Positions 1-5,756 of a DNA stretch of 6,679 nucleotides are shown here, piece by piece. A program made the translations under genes and the position numbers. Positions within the stretch are counted from its first letter, which is position 1, and the number at the start of each line of letters is the position of its first letter. The stretch comes from Candidatus Aegiribacteria sp. (GTDB lineage Bacteria; Fermentibacterota; Fermentibacteria; Fermentibacterales; JCC-6): the NCBI GenBank assembly GCA_030640155.1, contig DAOWJX010000211.1:1-6679 (forward strand), written 5' to 3'. The notes under the pieces were generated by a model that had not been told where the DNA came from, ran no database searches, and saw only the letters and a program-made list of their open reading frames with translations.

Positions 1-1
1 C

Positions 2-151
2 AGCGCATCACAAACTATCGCTTACCAGAAAGCAATTGATAATAACAGGATCGTTGTTGAGACTCTTAATGAAATGCGAAAACTGTCCAACCTCATTCTC
101 GAAGCCACTACTGAAGGGGTAAGAAAGAGAAAAATATCAGCATCAATATGA
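2..151 (+). CDS. C-terminal fragment of an unidentified protein
   Basis: An open frame enters from the left edge and ends at TGA 149-151, giving 49 residues. The peptide is rich in charged and aliphatic residues (for example KAIDNNRIVVETLNEMRKL and TEGVRKRK) and would be mostly helical with a basic tail. I do not recognise a family and see no catalytic motif. A second frame, starting at base 3, also stays open until about 119, so the choice of frame is not certain. I prefer this one because it is longer and has a more protein-like amphipathic pattern. The rest of the gene lies outside the window. The 243 bases separating it from the next gene make membership in the downstream operon unlikely. 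Confidence 0.35.
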   Translation, partial: SASQTIAYQKAIDNNRIVVETLNEMRKLSNLILEATTEGVRKRKISASI

Positions 152-251
152 AATACAACACTATAGGCTTAAGTTAGTGCCATTCGTGCCTGTCACTATT
201 TATTCAAAGCGGTTGCGGGAGAGAAATATTCAGCGGATGAATAGAAGGACC

Positions 252-314
252 TGGGGACACGCAGCAGAGCGTTATGTTCTTTGGGGACACGCACCAAAGC
301 GTGCATGTCCCCAA
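252..314. repeat. REP-like palindromic repeat with a degenerate tandem copy
   Basis: The 12-mer TGGGGACACGCA occurs at 252-263 and again at 282-293, exactly 30 bases apart. The second copy is part of an inverted repeat. TTGGGGACA at 281-289 pairs with TGTCCCCAA at 306-314. After one mismatch, GCAC 291-294 pairs with GTGC 301-304, leaving a six-base loop. The first copy resembles the second over about 28 bases (both continue C-A-x-A-G-C-G-T after the 12-mer) but has lost most of the right arm. Short GGGGACA-type palindromes of this kind are typical of REP elements mobilised by IS200-like Y1 transposases (RAYTs) in many bacteria. No such transposase gene is present here, so the assignment rests on structure and motif resemblance only. 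Confidence 0.6.
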
Positions 315-325
315 TGCGGTGCAGC

Positions 326-354
326 TTGACGGATAACATTAAAGAGTGTATTGA
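326..354 (+). promoter_or_regulatory. Weak sigma-70-like promoter candidate for the HU-ftsK operon
   Basis: TTGACG at 326-331 matches five of six bases of the -35 consensus. It is followed after 17 bases by TATTGA at 349-354, which keeps only the first three bases of TATAAT. Transcription would start near 361, about 35 bases before the ATG at 395. The spacing and position fit, but the -10 box is poor and the organism's sigma-factor preferences are unknown. Confidence 0.3.
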
Positions 355-394
355 GTTCAACGTCTGTTAACAAGGTGAGATAGCTGGGGGTATC

Positions 395-925
395 ATGACC
401 AAAGAAGAGCTTGCATGTGAAGTGGCTGAAAGAACCGGTGTGAGTCGAAAAGATACGCGGACTGTTCTTACTGCGTTGCTGGAAACCATCACTGAGCGCT
501 TGTGTGCCGGGGAGACTATTTACCTTCGAGGGTTCGGCTGTTTTGAATCAAAGGAAGGGAGAAAAAGGAGAGCACGCGATCCGCAGGGCGATGGCATAAT
601 TGAGATACCTCCTCGAATACGACCTGTATTCAGACCATATAATGATCTGAAGCAGTCCATACAGGCAAAGCTAGGTAAAAAGATCAAGGTCGATTTTCTC
701 TGCCTTACCGCAAAGAATGCGATAAAGGTATCCGTTGTCGGAAAATTCAATAACTGGAATGAAAACAGAAATCCTATGCAAAGACTTCCTGACGGCAGTT
801 GGGTAGCGGAGATAGATACGGTTTCAGGACAAACTTTGAAATACAAGTACTGGATTGATGGTAAGCTGGAGAGCGATCCGGCATTTCCCGCTGACTCAAA
901 TGGCAACACCATGAGGCAGATATAA
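395..925 (+). CDS. HU/IHF-type DNA-binding domain fused to a CBM48/AMPK-beta-like domain
   Basis: This 176-residue protein has two domains. Residues 1-92 are an HU/IHF fold: an N-terminal helical part (EELACEVAERTGVSRKD), the hallmark GFGCF at 46-50, a basic beta-arm with RDP at 61-63 in place of the usual R-N-P whose proline intercalates into DNA, and a closing VFRPYNDLK. HU proteins are about 90 residues long, so the rest is an addition. Residues about 106-176 resemble the carbohydrate-binding module of AMPK beta and the E-set of glycogen enzymes: VVGKFNNWN (114-122), GSW (134-136), KYKYWIDG (149-156), DP (161-162) and a final NGNT. One aromatic binding position (W121) is kept. The second, next to the IDG turn, is leucine. 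ATG 395 is the only usable start, since an in-frame stop lies at 368-370. The likely location is the cytoplasm or nucleoid, with DNA binding expected. Carbohydrate binding is an inference and may be lost. Its stop overlaps the ftsK start. Confidence 0.88.
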   Translation: MTKEELACEVAERTGVSRKDTRTVLTALLETITERLCAGETIYLRGFGCFESKEGRKRRARDPQGDGIIEIPPRIRPVFRPYNDLKQSIQAKLGKKIKVDFLCLTAKNAIKVSVVGKFNNWNENRNPMQRLPDGSWVAEIDTVSGQTLKYKYWIDGKLESDPAFPADSNGNTMRQI

Positions 926-927
926 TG
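913..927 (+). promoter_or_regulatory. ftsK ribosome-binding site and TAATG stop/start overlap
   Basis: GAGG at 913-916 lies eight bases before the ATG at 925-927. The upstream gene ends with TAA at 923-925, so stop and start share one base (TAATG). The Shine-Dalgarno sequence sits inside the upstream coding sequence. This arrangement usually means that translation of ftsK is coupled to that of the upstream gene. Confidence 0.75.
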
Positions 928-3099
928 GCAACAAGAAGACGGCAATCAGCAAGAAGAAGAACTCTGAAGCGGAAAGTAAATCGTCTGCGTAATATCTCTG
1001 TTGTCCTTCTTTTCTTCCTTGGTGTTGCTCTCGCTATCATACTTGCGATCCCCGCGACTTCCATTACTGATAAGATTCGCGGGTTTCTCCTTGGGCATCT
1101 GGGTTATTTATCCATCCTGCTTCCACTGTTTCTTTTCCAGACCGGAGCCTGGCTGCTTGATCTAAGGATGAAAAAAGCCGGATTCAGGATTCTATCAGGA
1201 ATAGCTGTCATCGGATATTTCTTCACGGCTGTTATTGACCTGGTGATAAGCCGCCTGTCCTATGGTTTTCATGATATTCCCGGAGGCAGTATTGCAGGCG
1301 GGCTCGGTGATATCCTTATCCCGCTCACCGGAGCTCCAATCACGTTTCTGATTCTGTTCACAGCATTTGTAGCATCCCTTGTAGCTTTCACAGGTTGGGA
1401 TATTGGCAGAGATTTCCAGTCTCTCGCAGACAGTTTTTCAGGACTGCTCGGCGGTATGAAGCAGAAGAGGAAAAAGAGTAAGACTACTCGATTAAAAGGA
1501 GAATCCGTAGCTTCTACATCAAACGCCTGGTCAAGAGAACAGAGCGAAGAAGCGGTTACTGATCTTCCATTTCTGAAGGAAGAGATCACTGTCGAGCCTT
1601 CCAGTGATAAAAAACCCGTACCTGTTTCCAGAAAACCAAGAACCGTCATTAGAAAAGATCAGCAGGATATGTCCGGTTTTGTCATTCCCCCCATTTCCTG
1701 TCTTGACCTGCCTGATGAGCGTTTAAGGAAGAGAACTTCACCTCAGATGATGAAGGAACAGGGTGAACTCCTTGTTGAAAAGCTTGATGATTTCGGGATT
1801 GAATGCCGTATTGAGAACAGTTATCCCGGTCCTGTGATTACCAGATTTGAAGTCACTCCCGGACCAGGCATTAAAGTGAACAGATTCGTATCTCTTTCGG
1901 ATGATCTAGCTCTGGCTCTTAAGGCCCGCAGAATTCGCATCCTCGCTCCCATACCGGGGAAGGGAGCTGTGGGAATTGAAGTTCCAAATCCTTTTCCGGA
2001 AACTGTTTATCTGAGAGAGATAATGGATTCGATTACAAATCAGCATCTGCCGATTGCGCTCGGGAAAAAGATCGAAGGAGAGCCGTTCGTTGCCGATATA
2101 ACCACCATGCCTCATCTTCTGATAGCGGGAGCTACAGGTTCGGGAAAGAGTATCTGCATGCACTCTATAATCGTGTCCCTTCTTCTGACCAGGACTCCGG
2201 CAGAAGTCAGACTTGCGATGATTGACCCGAAAATGCTGGAACTTTCCATCTACGAAGGCATCCCGCATCTTTGGGCGCCCGTAATTCTGGAAACAGACAA
2301 AGCGACTTTGCTGCTTGATGCGCTCGTTTCAGAGATGGAAACCCGATATAAAAGACTCTCCAGGATTGGAGTGCGATCCATTACTGAGTTTAACGCAAGA
2401 ATTTCAGCAGAGTCTGAAGATGAACGTATTCCATTTATTGTTGTATTCATAGATGAGCTGGCCGATCTTATGTTCACCGTATCGAGGGAAGTTGAACCAG
2501 CCATTGCGAGGCTTGCTCATATGGCCAGAGCTGTAGGTATTCATATGGTTCTTGCTACACAGCGACCTTCAGTTGATGTTATCACAGGTGTGATAAAGGC
2601 GAACTTCCCGTCAAGGATCGCATTCAACGTCCAATCGAAAACCGATTCACGCACAATTCTGGATATGAATGGTGCGGAAAAGCTTCTTGGTAAGGGCGAT
2701 ATGCTGTTCCTTCCAACAGCAACACCCGAACCGGTTAGAATCCACGGTTCGTTTATCACGACTGAAGAAATCAGAACAATCGTTGAGCATTTAAGAGATC
2801 AGCCTGAAATTCCATTTGAATTTGAACTTCCTGATGATATTGGCGGGAACCTTATGGATCCATGCGCGATAAAGATTGATGACCCGCTTTTTGAAAAAGC
2901 GAAACAGGTTGTTGTTCACACTCAGCAGGGTTCAGTGTCCATTATTCAGAGAAGGCTGAGAGTTGGATACTCCCGTGCAGCCAGTCTGATCGATATGCTG
3001 GAGCAGGCGGGTGTTGTGGGTCCGTTTCAGGGCAGCAAAGCAAGAGACGTCCTTATAACTCCGGACGAGCTGGAGGGAACCGGTGAAAGTGATGAATAG
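925..3099 (+). CDS. ftsK: DNA translocase FtsK/SpoIIIE family
   Basis: This 724-residue membrane-anchored, ATP-driven DNA pump moves and helps resolve chromosomes at the division septum. A very basic N-terminus (MATRRRQSARRR) precedes four predicted membrane segments, near residues 23-45, 54-78, 88-109 and 130-158. A charged, low-complexity linker (about 175-250) follows; it is short compared with E. coli FtsK. The motor has an alpha region (about 265-370), Walker A GATGSGKS (402-409), Walker B IVVFIDE with D510/E511, the ATQRPSVDVITG motif (544-555), and GAEKLLGKGDML (583-594). The C-terminal gamma winged helix (about 652-715) carries IIQRRLRVGYSRAASLIDML, the part that reads polar DNA motifs in the family. 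All key motifs are intact, so the protein should be active. It overlaps the upstream HU-fusion gene by 1 bp and the downstream lipoprotein gene by 17 bp. Confidence 0.97.
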   Translation: MATRRRQSARRRTLKRKVNRLRNISVVLLFFLGVALAIILAIPATSITDKIRGFLLGHLGYLSILLPLFLFQTGAWLLDLRMKKAGFRILSGIAVIGYFFTAVIDLVISRLSYGFHDIPGGSIAGGLGDILIPLTGAPITFLILFTAFVASLVAFTGWDIGRDFQSLADSFSGLLGGMKQKRKKSKTTRLKGESVASTSNAWSREQSEEAVTDLPFLKEEITVEPSSDKKPVPVSRKPRTVIRKDQQDMSGFVIPPISCLDLPDERLRKRTSPQMMKEQGELLVEKLDDFGIECRIENSYPGPVITRFEVTPGPGIKVNRFVSLSDDLALALKARRIRILAPIPGKGAVGIEVPNPFPETVYLREIMDSITNQHLPIALGKKIEGEPFVADITTMPHLLIAGATGSGKSICMHSIIVSLLLTRTPAEVRLAMIDPKMLELSIYEGIPHLWAPVILETDKATLLLDALVSEMETRYKRLSRIGVRSITEFNARISAESEDERIPFIVVFIDELADLMFTVSREVEPAIARLAHMARAVGIHMVLATQRPSVDVITGVIKANFPSRIAFNVQSKTDSRTILDMNGAEKLLGKGDMLFLPTATPEPVRIHGSFITTEEIRTIVEHLRDQPEIPFEFELPDDIGGNLMDPCAIKIDDPLFEKAKQVVVHTQQGSVSIIQRRLRVGYSRAASLIDMLEQAGVVGPFQGSKARDVLITPDELEGTGESDE
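3072..3085 (+). promoter_or_regulatory. Ribosome-binding site that sets a GTG start inside ftsK
   Basis: GGAGG at 3072-3076 lies six bases before GTG 3083-3085. The in-frame ATG at 3092 would be 15 bases away, which is too far. The site therefore favours GTG 3083 as the lipoprotein start, and it lies within the last codons of ftsK. Confidence 0.6.
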
Positions 3100-3736
3100 A
3101 GTATCAATTGTTTTACTTGCCATTCTTGTGATTACCACATCATGTGGTCAGGGAAACGAGAATGTTGATCGGTCCGATCTGACCGTTGGTGATGATGATG
3201 CATCGATCTTTGCGAGAGCTTCACAGCAGTATTTCAGAGGAAGTCTTTCCAGTTCCAGAGAGAACTTCAACAGCCTCATTTACCGTTTTCCTGATTCACC
3301 GCTCAATCATGACGCACAGCTTGCGGTACGAAAAATTGATTTTGAACTGTCCGGGAATCCGGATATGTCTGTGCCTGCGGATCAGAATCATGTTGAATTA
3401 ATTCCATTTCCAAATGTTGCTCTTGTCAGCTCTCCCGCCGTGTCTGCGAGTATTATTCAGCTGGAAACACTTCTGATTTCCGCCGGTGCTTCACCTGTTA
3501 TCGTAGAGGATTACGGTGCGCCGGATGTTACACTTGTTCTTTACCCTGAGGGTTATCTTCTTCAGGCAAATATTGTATCTGATTCATTATCCTCCTGGCT
3601 TTCATCACATTCTTCAGTACCGGTTCAGCCCGGTGGGGATATCATCTCGACTGTTGCGCCTGACCATCAGGGAGTTGTAATCGTTATCGGAACGGATGCG
3701 ATTGTTGGCACTTCATTTAACAGGTCCTTGAATTGA
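3083..3736 (+). CDS. Predicted lipoprotein with TPR-like region and LytR_C-like C-terminal domain
   Basis: This 217-residue protein has a basic start (MKVMNR), a hydrophobic stretch (VSIVLLAILVI) and a cysteine at 21 in TTSC. That pattern suggests a lipoprotein signal, although the -3 position is threonine rather than the usual leucine or valine. Residues 39-90 look like a TPR-type helical pair of the BamD/YbgF kind (ASQQYFRGSLSSSRENF, then YRFPDSPLNHDAQLA). Residues about 110-207 alternate strands and helices: NVALVSSP, a helix, ASPVIVEDYG, DVTLVLYPEG, a helix, and GVVIVIGTDAIV. This order recalls the LytR C-terminal domain found in wall and envelope proteins, but I see no decisive residues, so the resemblance is tentative. 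The GTG start is chosen from the ribosome-binding site. The gene overlaps ftsK by 17 bp, so it is probably translated together with it. It would be anchored in the inner or outer membrane facing the periplasm. Function unknown. Confidence 0.8.
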   Translation: MKVMNRVSIVLLAILVITTSCGQGNENVDRSDLTVGDDDASIFARASQQYFRGSLSSSRENFNSLIYRFPDSPLNHDAQLAVRKIDFELSGNPDMSVPADQNHVELIPFPNVALVSSPAVSASIIQLETLLISAGASPVIVEDYGAPDVTLVLYPEGYLLQANIVSDSLSSWLSSHSSVPVQPGGDIISTVAPDHQGVVIVIGTDAIVGTSFNRSLN

Positions 3737-3747
3737 ACCCCTGTTAA
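3717..3747. repeat. Inverted repeat spanning the lipoprotein stop codon
   Basis: TTAACAGG at 3717-3724 is an exact inverted match to CCTGTTAA at 3740-3747, giving an eight-base stem and a 15-base loop that contains the TGA stop. TTTTT at 3753-3757 follows six bases after the stem. The T run is detached and the stem is AT-rich at its base, so this may be a weak terminator, a partial attenuator that lowers expression of the LolA-like gene and rimO, a processing site, or chance. Confidence 0.35.
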
Positions 3748-3774
3748 CCCGGTTTTTGAAAGGACTGAGCAGGT

Positions 3775-4365
3775 ATGCTGTATATTGCACTATTTTCTTC
3801 AATTATCGCTGTCTCTCCGCTGGAACCATTGCTTGAGAAGATGCAGAATACCATTTTCATGACCGGTTTCTTTTCTCAGACGGATACCTGGGCATTGACC
3901 CTTGAGGAGGAAATATCTTCAGGTATGATGTACATCGCTCATCCGGATCTGTTTCTTCTTGAGTACACCGATCCTCAAGGCGCTGGAACTGGATACGATG
4001 GATCATATTTCTTTACAATTGAACCTGATATAAGGCAGGTGATAATCTATCCCGGGCGGGAACCCGGGAATTTCCTTCATATGATTGAAAAATGTGCTGA
4101 TTCATCTGCTGCGGAAACGATTGAATACAACAACGACAGCCTGCTTGTACTTCTGGAGGGAGATTTCGGAGAGGGTATAATCCTCATGGAAGTTGGATTT
4201 ACAGCATCGGACAGTCTGCCGTTCCTTTTCGGAACAACCGATGTAAACGGCAACAGCACGTCATATCGCATGTGGAATATCAAGATTGAAAGCAGTTTTC
4301 CCGAGGGTATTTTTGATTTGGTCGTTCCTGATGGTTATGCAGTTATCAATCCTGGGGAGATATAG
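3775..4365 (+). CDS. lolA: LolA-like periplasmic outer-membrane lipoprotein carrier
   Basis: This 196-residue protein matches the usual size of LolA, which takes lipoproteins released by LolCDE through the periplasm to the outer membrane. A short hydrophobic start (MLYIALFSSIIAVSP) would be the signal peptide. It lacks the normal positive charge, so the cleavage site is unclear. The strand pattern then follows LolA: EEISSGMMYIAHPDLFLLEYTDP (44-67) for the G-x-hydrophobic-x-x-x-P-x-x-F strand, YDGSYFFTIEPDIRQVIIYP (74-93) for the D-G-x-x-x-x-x-x-P-x-x-x-Q element, and PEGIFDLVVPDGYAVI near the end. At the place of the conserved Arg before P-x-x-F there is His56. AAGGA at 3760-3764 lies ten bases before the ATG. 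Two predicted lipoproteins in the window would be possible cargo. Sequence identity looks low, so assignment to the LolA fold is firmer than the exact role. Confidence 0.75.
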   Translation: MLYIALFSSIIAVSPLEPLLEKMQNTIFMTGFFSQTDTWALTLEEEISSGMMYIAHPDLFLLEYTDPQGAGTGYDGSYFFTIEPDIRQVIIYPGREPGNFLHMIEKCADSSAAETIEYNNDSLLVLLEGDFGEGIILMEVGFTASDSLPFLFGTTDVNGNSTSYRMWNIKIESSFPEGIFDLVVPDGYAVINPGEI

Positions 4366-4370
4366 GGTTG
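4354..4370 (+). promoter_or_regulatory. Ribosome-binding site that sets a TTG start for rimO
   Basis: GGGGAGA at 4354-4360 lies seven bases before TTG 4368-4370 and inside the last codons of the LolA-like gene, whose stop is only 2 bp upstream of the TTG. The next in-frame Met is residue 65, beyond two conserved cysteines, so the TTG start is required. Confidence 0.8.
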
Positions 4371-5624
4371 CCCTCTGTTTTTCTGCTTACTCTCGGATGT
4401 CCGAAGAACGAAGCTGACTCCGATTCATTTGCCGGTTGTTTTTCTGCTGCAGGCTGGAAGATAGTTGATAACTCTGAAAAAGCGGATCTCCTCCTCCTTA
4501 ATACATGTGCGTTCATTCAACCTGCTGTTGAAGAGTCACTTGAAGCGATAGCTGAGGCTATGGAGTGGAAAAACCGTAAAACCGGCAGAAAACTCATCCT
4601 TGCGGGTTGTCTGCCCGGCAGATATCGGAACGACAATTCCGGCGGACTGGAAGATTTTGAACTGATTACAGGTCCCGGTGATACAACTGCGCTGATGAAG
4701 TATCTCTCAGTTTCCGATTTCTCCGGACCGGTTCCGGTTGAAAGTATTTATCACAGATATCTTAAAATTTCCGAGGGATGCTCAAACAATTGTTCCTATT
4801 GCACAATTCCCCTTATCAGAGGGCGGCGCGAGGACAGGAGTTTTGAGGACATACTGCGTGATGCCGGACATCTGGCGGAACAGGATGTTCTGGAGATTGG
4901 AATTGTCGGTCAGGATACCGGCAGCTGGAAAAGCAGCAGAGGTGGAATCTCACAGCTGGTTTCCCACCTTGCATCAACTTATCCGCATATATGGTTCAGA
5001 CTCTATTACATCCACCCGGCGCATTTTCCGGATGAATTTACTGTTCTTATCGAGAAGTATCCCAACATCATGCCATATATTGATATGCCCATTCAGCATG
5101 TTTCTGACGCTGTTCTGGAACGGATGGGACGTCCTTATACGGAAAAATATCTCAGAAATATTTTTGAGAGCTTCGATAAATCGGATACGGAACTTGCCGT
5201 TAGAACAACTGTGATTGTAGGATATCCGGGTGAAACGGATACTGATTTTGACAGGCTGATTGGTTTTCTTTCTGATTATGATTGTCTCAGAACGATCTCA
5301 GCATTTCCATACTGGCCTGAGGAGGGAACAAGTGAGTATTCCAGAAAAACTACCGGAGATCTGCCTTGGCCGGATACAGTGCAGTCAAGGTTGATGGGGA
5401 TTGGTGATGTATCGGATCAGCTTTATATGACCTGGGCAGAAAGGATTGAAGGGAAAGTAATAGAAGTTCTTGCAGATACAGCGGAATTTGGACACGGACG
5501 ACTGGATGCGCCTGTCGTGGATGGAGTGTGCAGCTTTGACAGGATTGTCGAACCTGGGCAGATAATCAAATGCCGCGTAAGCGAATGCTTTGGATCGGAG
5601 ATGCTTGTTGAAGTATTACGGTAA
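4368..5624 (+). CDS. rimO: Ribosomal protein S12 methylthiotransferase RimO
   Basis: This 418-residue radical-SAM enzyme would add a methylthio group to the conserved aspartate of ribosomal protein uS12 (Asp89 in E. coli), acting in the cytoplasm with two 4Fe-4S clusters. The N-terminal UPF0004 domain begins LTLGCPKNEADSD and supplies three cluster cysteines, C11, C47 (LNTCAFIQPAVEES) and C81 (AGCLPGRY). The radical-SAM cluster is CSNNCSYC with C138, C142 and C145, followed by TIPLIRGRR. IDMPIQHVSDAVLERMGR (238-255) and the C-terminal TRAM domain (about 358-418, with GRLDAPVVDG) complete the family plan. LGCPKN with NTCAFI and D-x-P-x-Q-H points to RimO rather than MiaB or MtaB. The length is slightly below the usual 430-440. 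The start is TTG, with a strong ribosome-binding site. It is probably the last gene of the operon. Confidence 0.95.
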   Translation: MPSVFLLTLGCPKNEADSDSFAGCFSAAGWKIVDNSEKADLLLLNTCAFIQPAVEESLEAIAEAMEWKNRKTGRKLILAGCLPGRYRNDNSGGLEDFELITGPGDTTALMKYLSVSDFSGPVPVESIYHRYLKISEGCSNNCSYCTIPLIRGRREDRSFEDILRDAGHLAEQDVLEIGIVGQDTGSWKSSRGGISQLVSHLASTYPHIWFRLYYIHPAHFPDEFTVLIEKYPNIMPYIDMPIQHVSDAVLERMGRPYTEKYLRNIFESFDKSDTELAVRTTVIVGYPGETDTDFDRLIGFLSDYDCLRTISAFPYWPEEGTSEYSRKTTGDLPWPDTVQSRLMGIGDVSDQLYMTWAERIEGKVIEVLADTAEFGHGRLDAPVVDGVCSFDRIVEPGQIIKCRVSECFGSEMLVEVLR

Positions 5625-5664
5625 AACCGGGAGTGGCGTTGGGATTGCTCTGGTTTTATCTTTA
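5622..5664 (+). terminator. Possible intrinsic terminator at the end of rimO
   Basis: TAAAACC at 5622-5628, which begins with the rimO stop codon, is an exact inverted match to GGTTTTA at 5652-5658. Inside it GAG 5631-5633 can pair with CTC 5648-5650. The 3' arm and following bases are T-rich (GGTTTTATCTTT). The loop is long (14 bases) and the stem is interrupted, so this is a moderate candidate. It sits where the operon would be expected to end. Confidence 0.4.
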
Positions 5665-5756
5665 GTTCTATTGTGGGTCTGCATTAGTATTATTGCCTGA
5701 AGCCAGCGAAACCTGCTTCTGGTATGGTGTTCAACTGAGAATATGAAGGAACTTAA

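Larger units (their letters stand above)
152..394. other. Intergenic region upstream of the HU-ftsK operon
   Basis: This 243-base stretch has no credible gene on either strand. It holds the REP-like repeat pair at 252-314, a weak sigma-70-like promoter candidate at 326-354, and the ribosome-binding region at 373-390. The part from 152 to about 250 shows nothing I can name. It is the longest non-coding stretch in the window and the only obvious place for the promoter of the following operon. Confidence 0.7.

Noticed and set aside
520..945. A 141-codon open frame on the minus strand across the HU-fusion gene
   Set aside because: It is antisense to a well-supported gene, shows no family motif, and its peptide looks like the complement of the real coding sequence.
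1957..1964. GGGAAGGG, which fits the E. coli KOPS consensus GGGNAGGG
   Set aside because: A single octamer inside codons for a conserved FtsK stretch (PGKGAVG) is expected by chance, and KOPS motifs of this lineage are unknown.
4050..4069. TCCCGGG/CCCGGGA hairpin inside the LolA-like gene
   Set aside because: It is a seven-base stem inside a coding region that encodes an ordinary Pro-Gly turn, with no T run and no sign of a regulatory role.
4738..5214. A 158-codon open frame on the + strand inside rimO
   Set aside because: It lies in another frame within the radical-SAM domain of rimO, whose motifs are intact. The peptide is rich in Arg, Ile and Phe with no recognisable pattern.
5671..5693. 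TTGTGG and TATTAT upstream of 5757 as a promoter
   Set aside because: The boxes are only 11 bases apart, too close for a sigma-70-type promoter, and no better -35 lies at the right distance.
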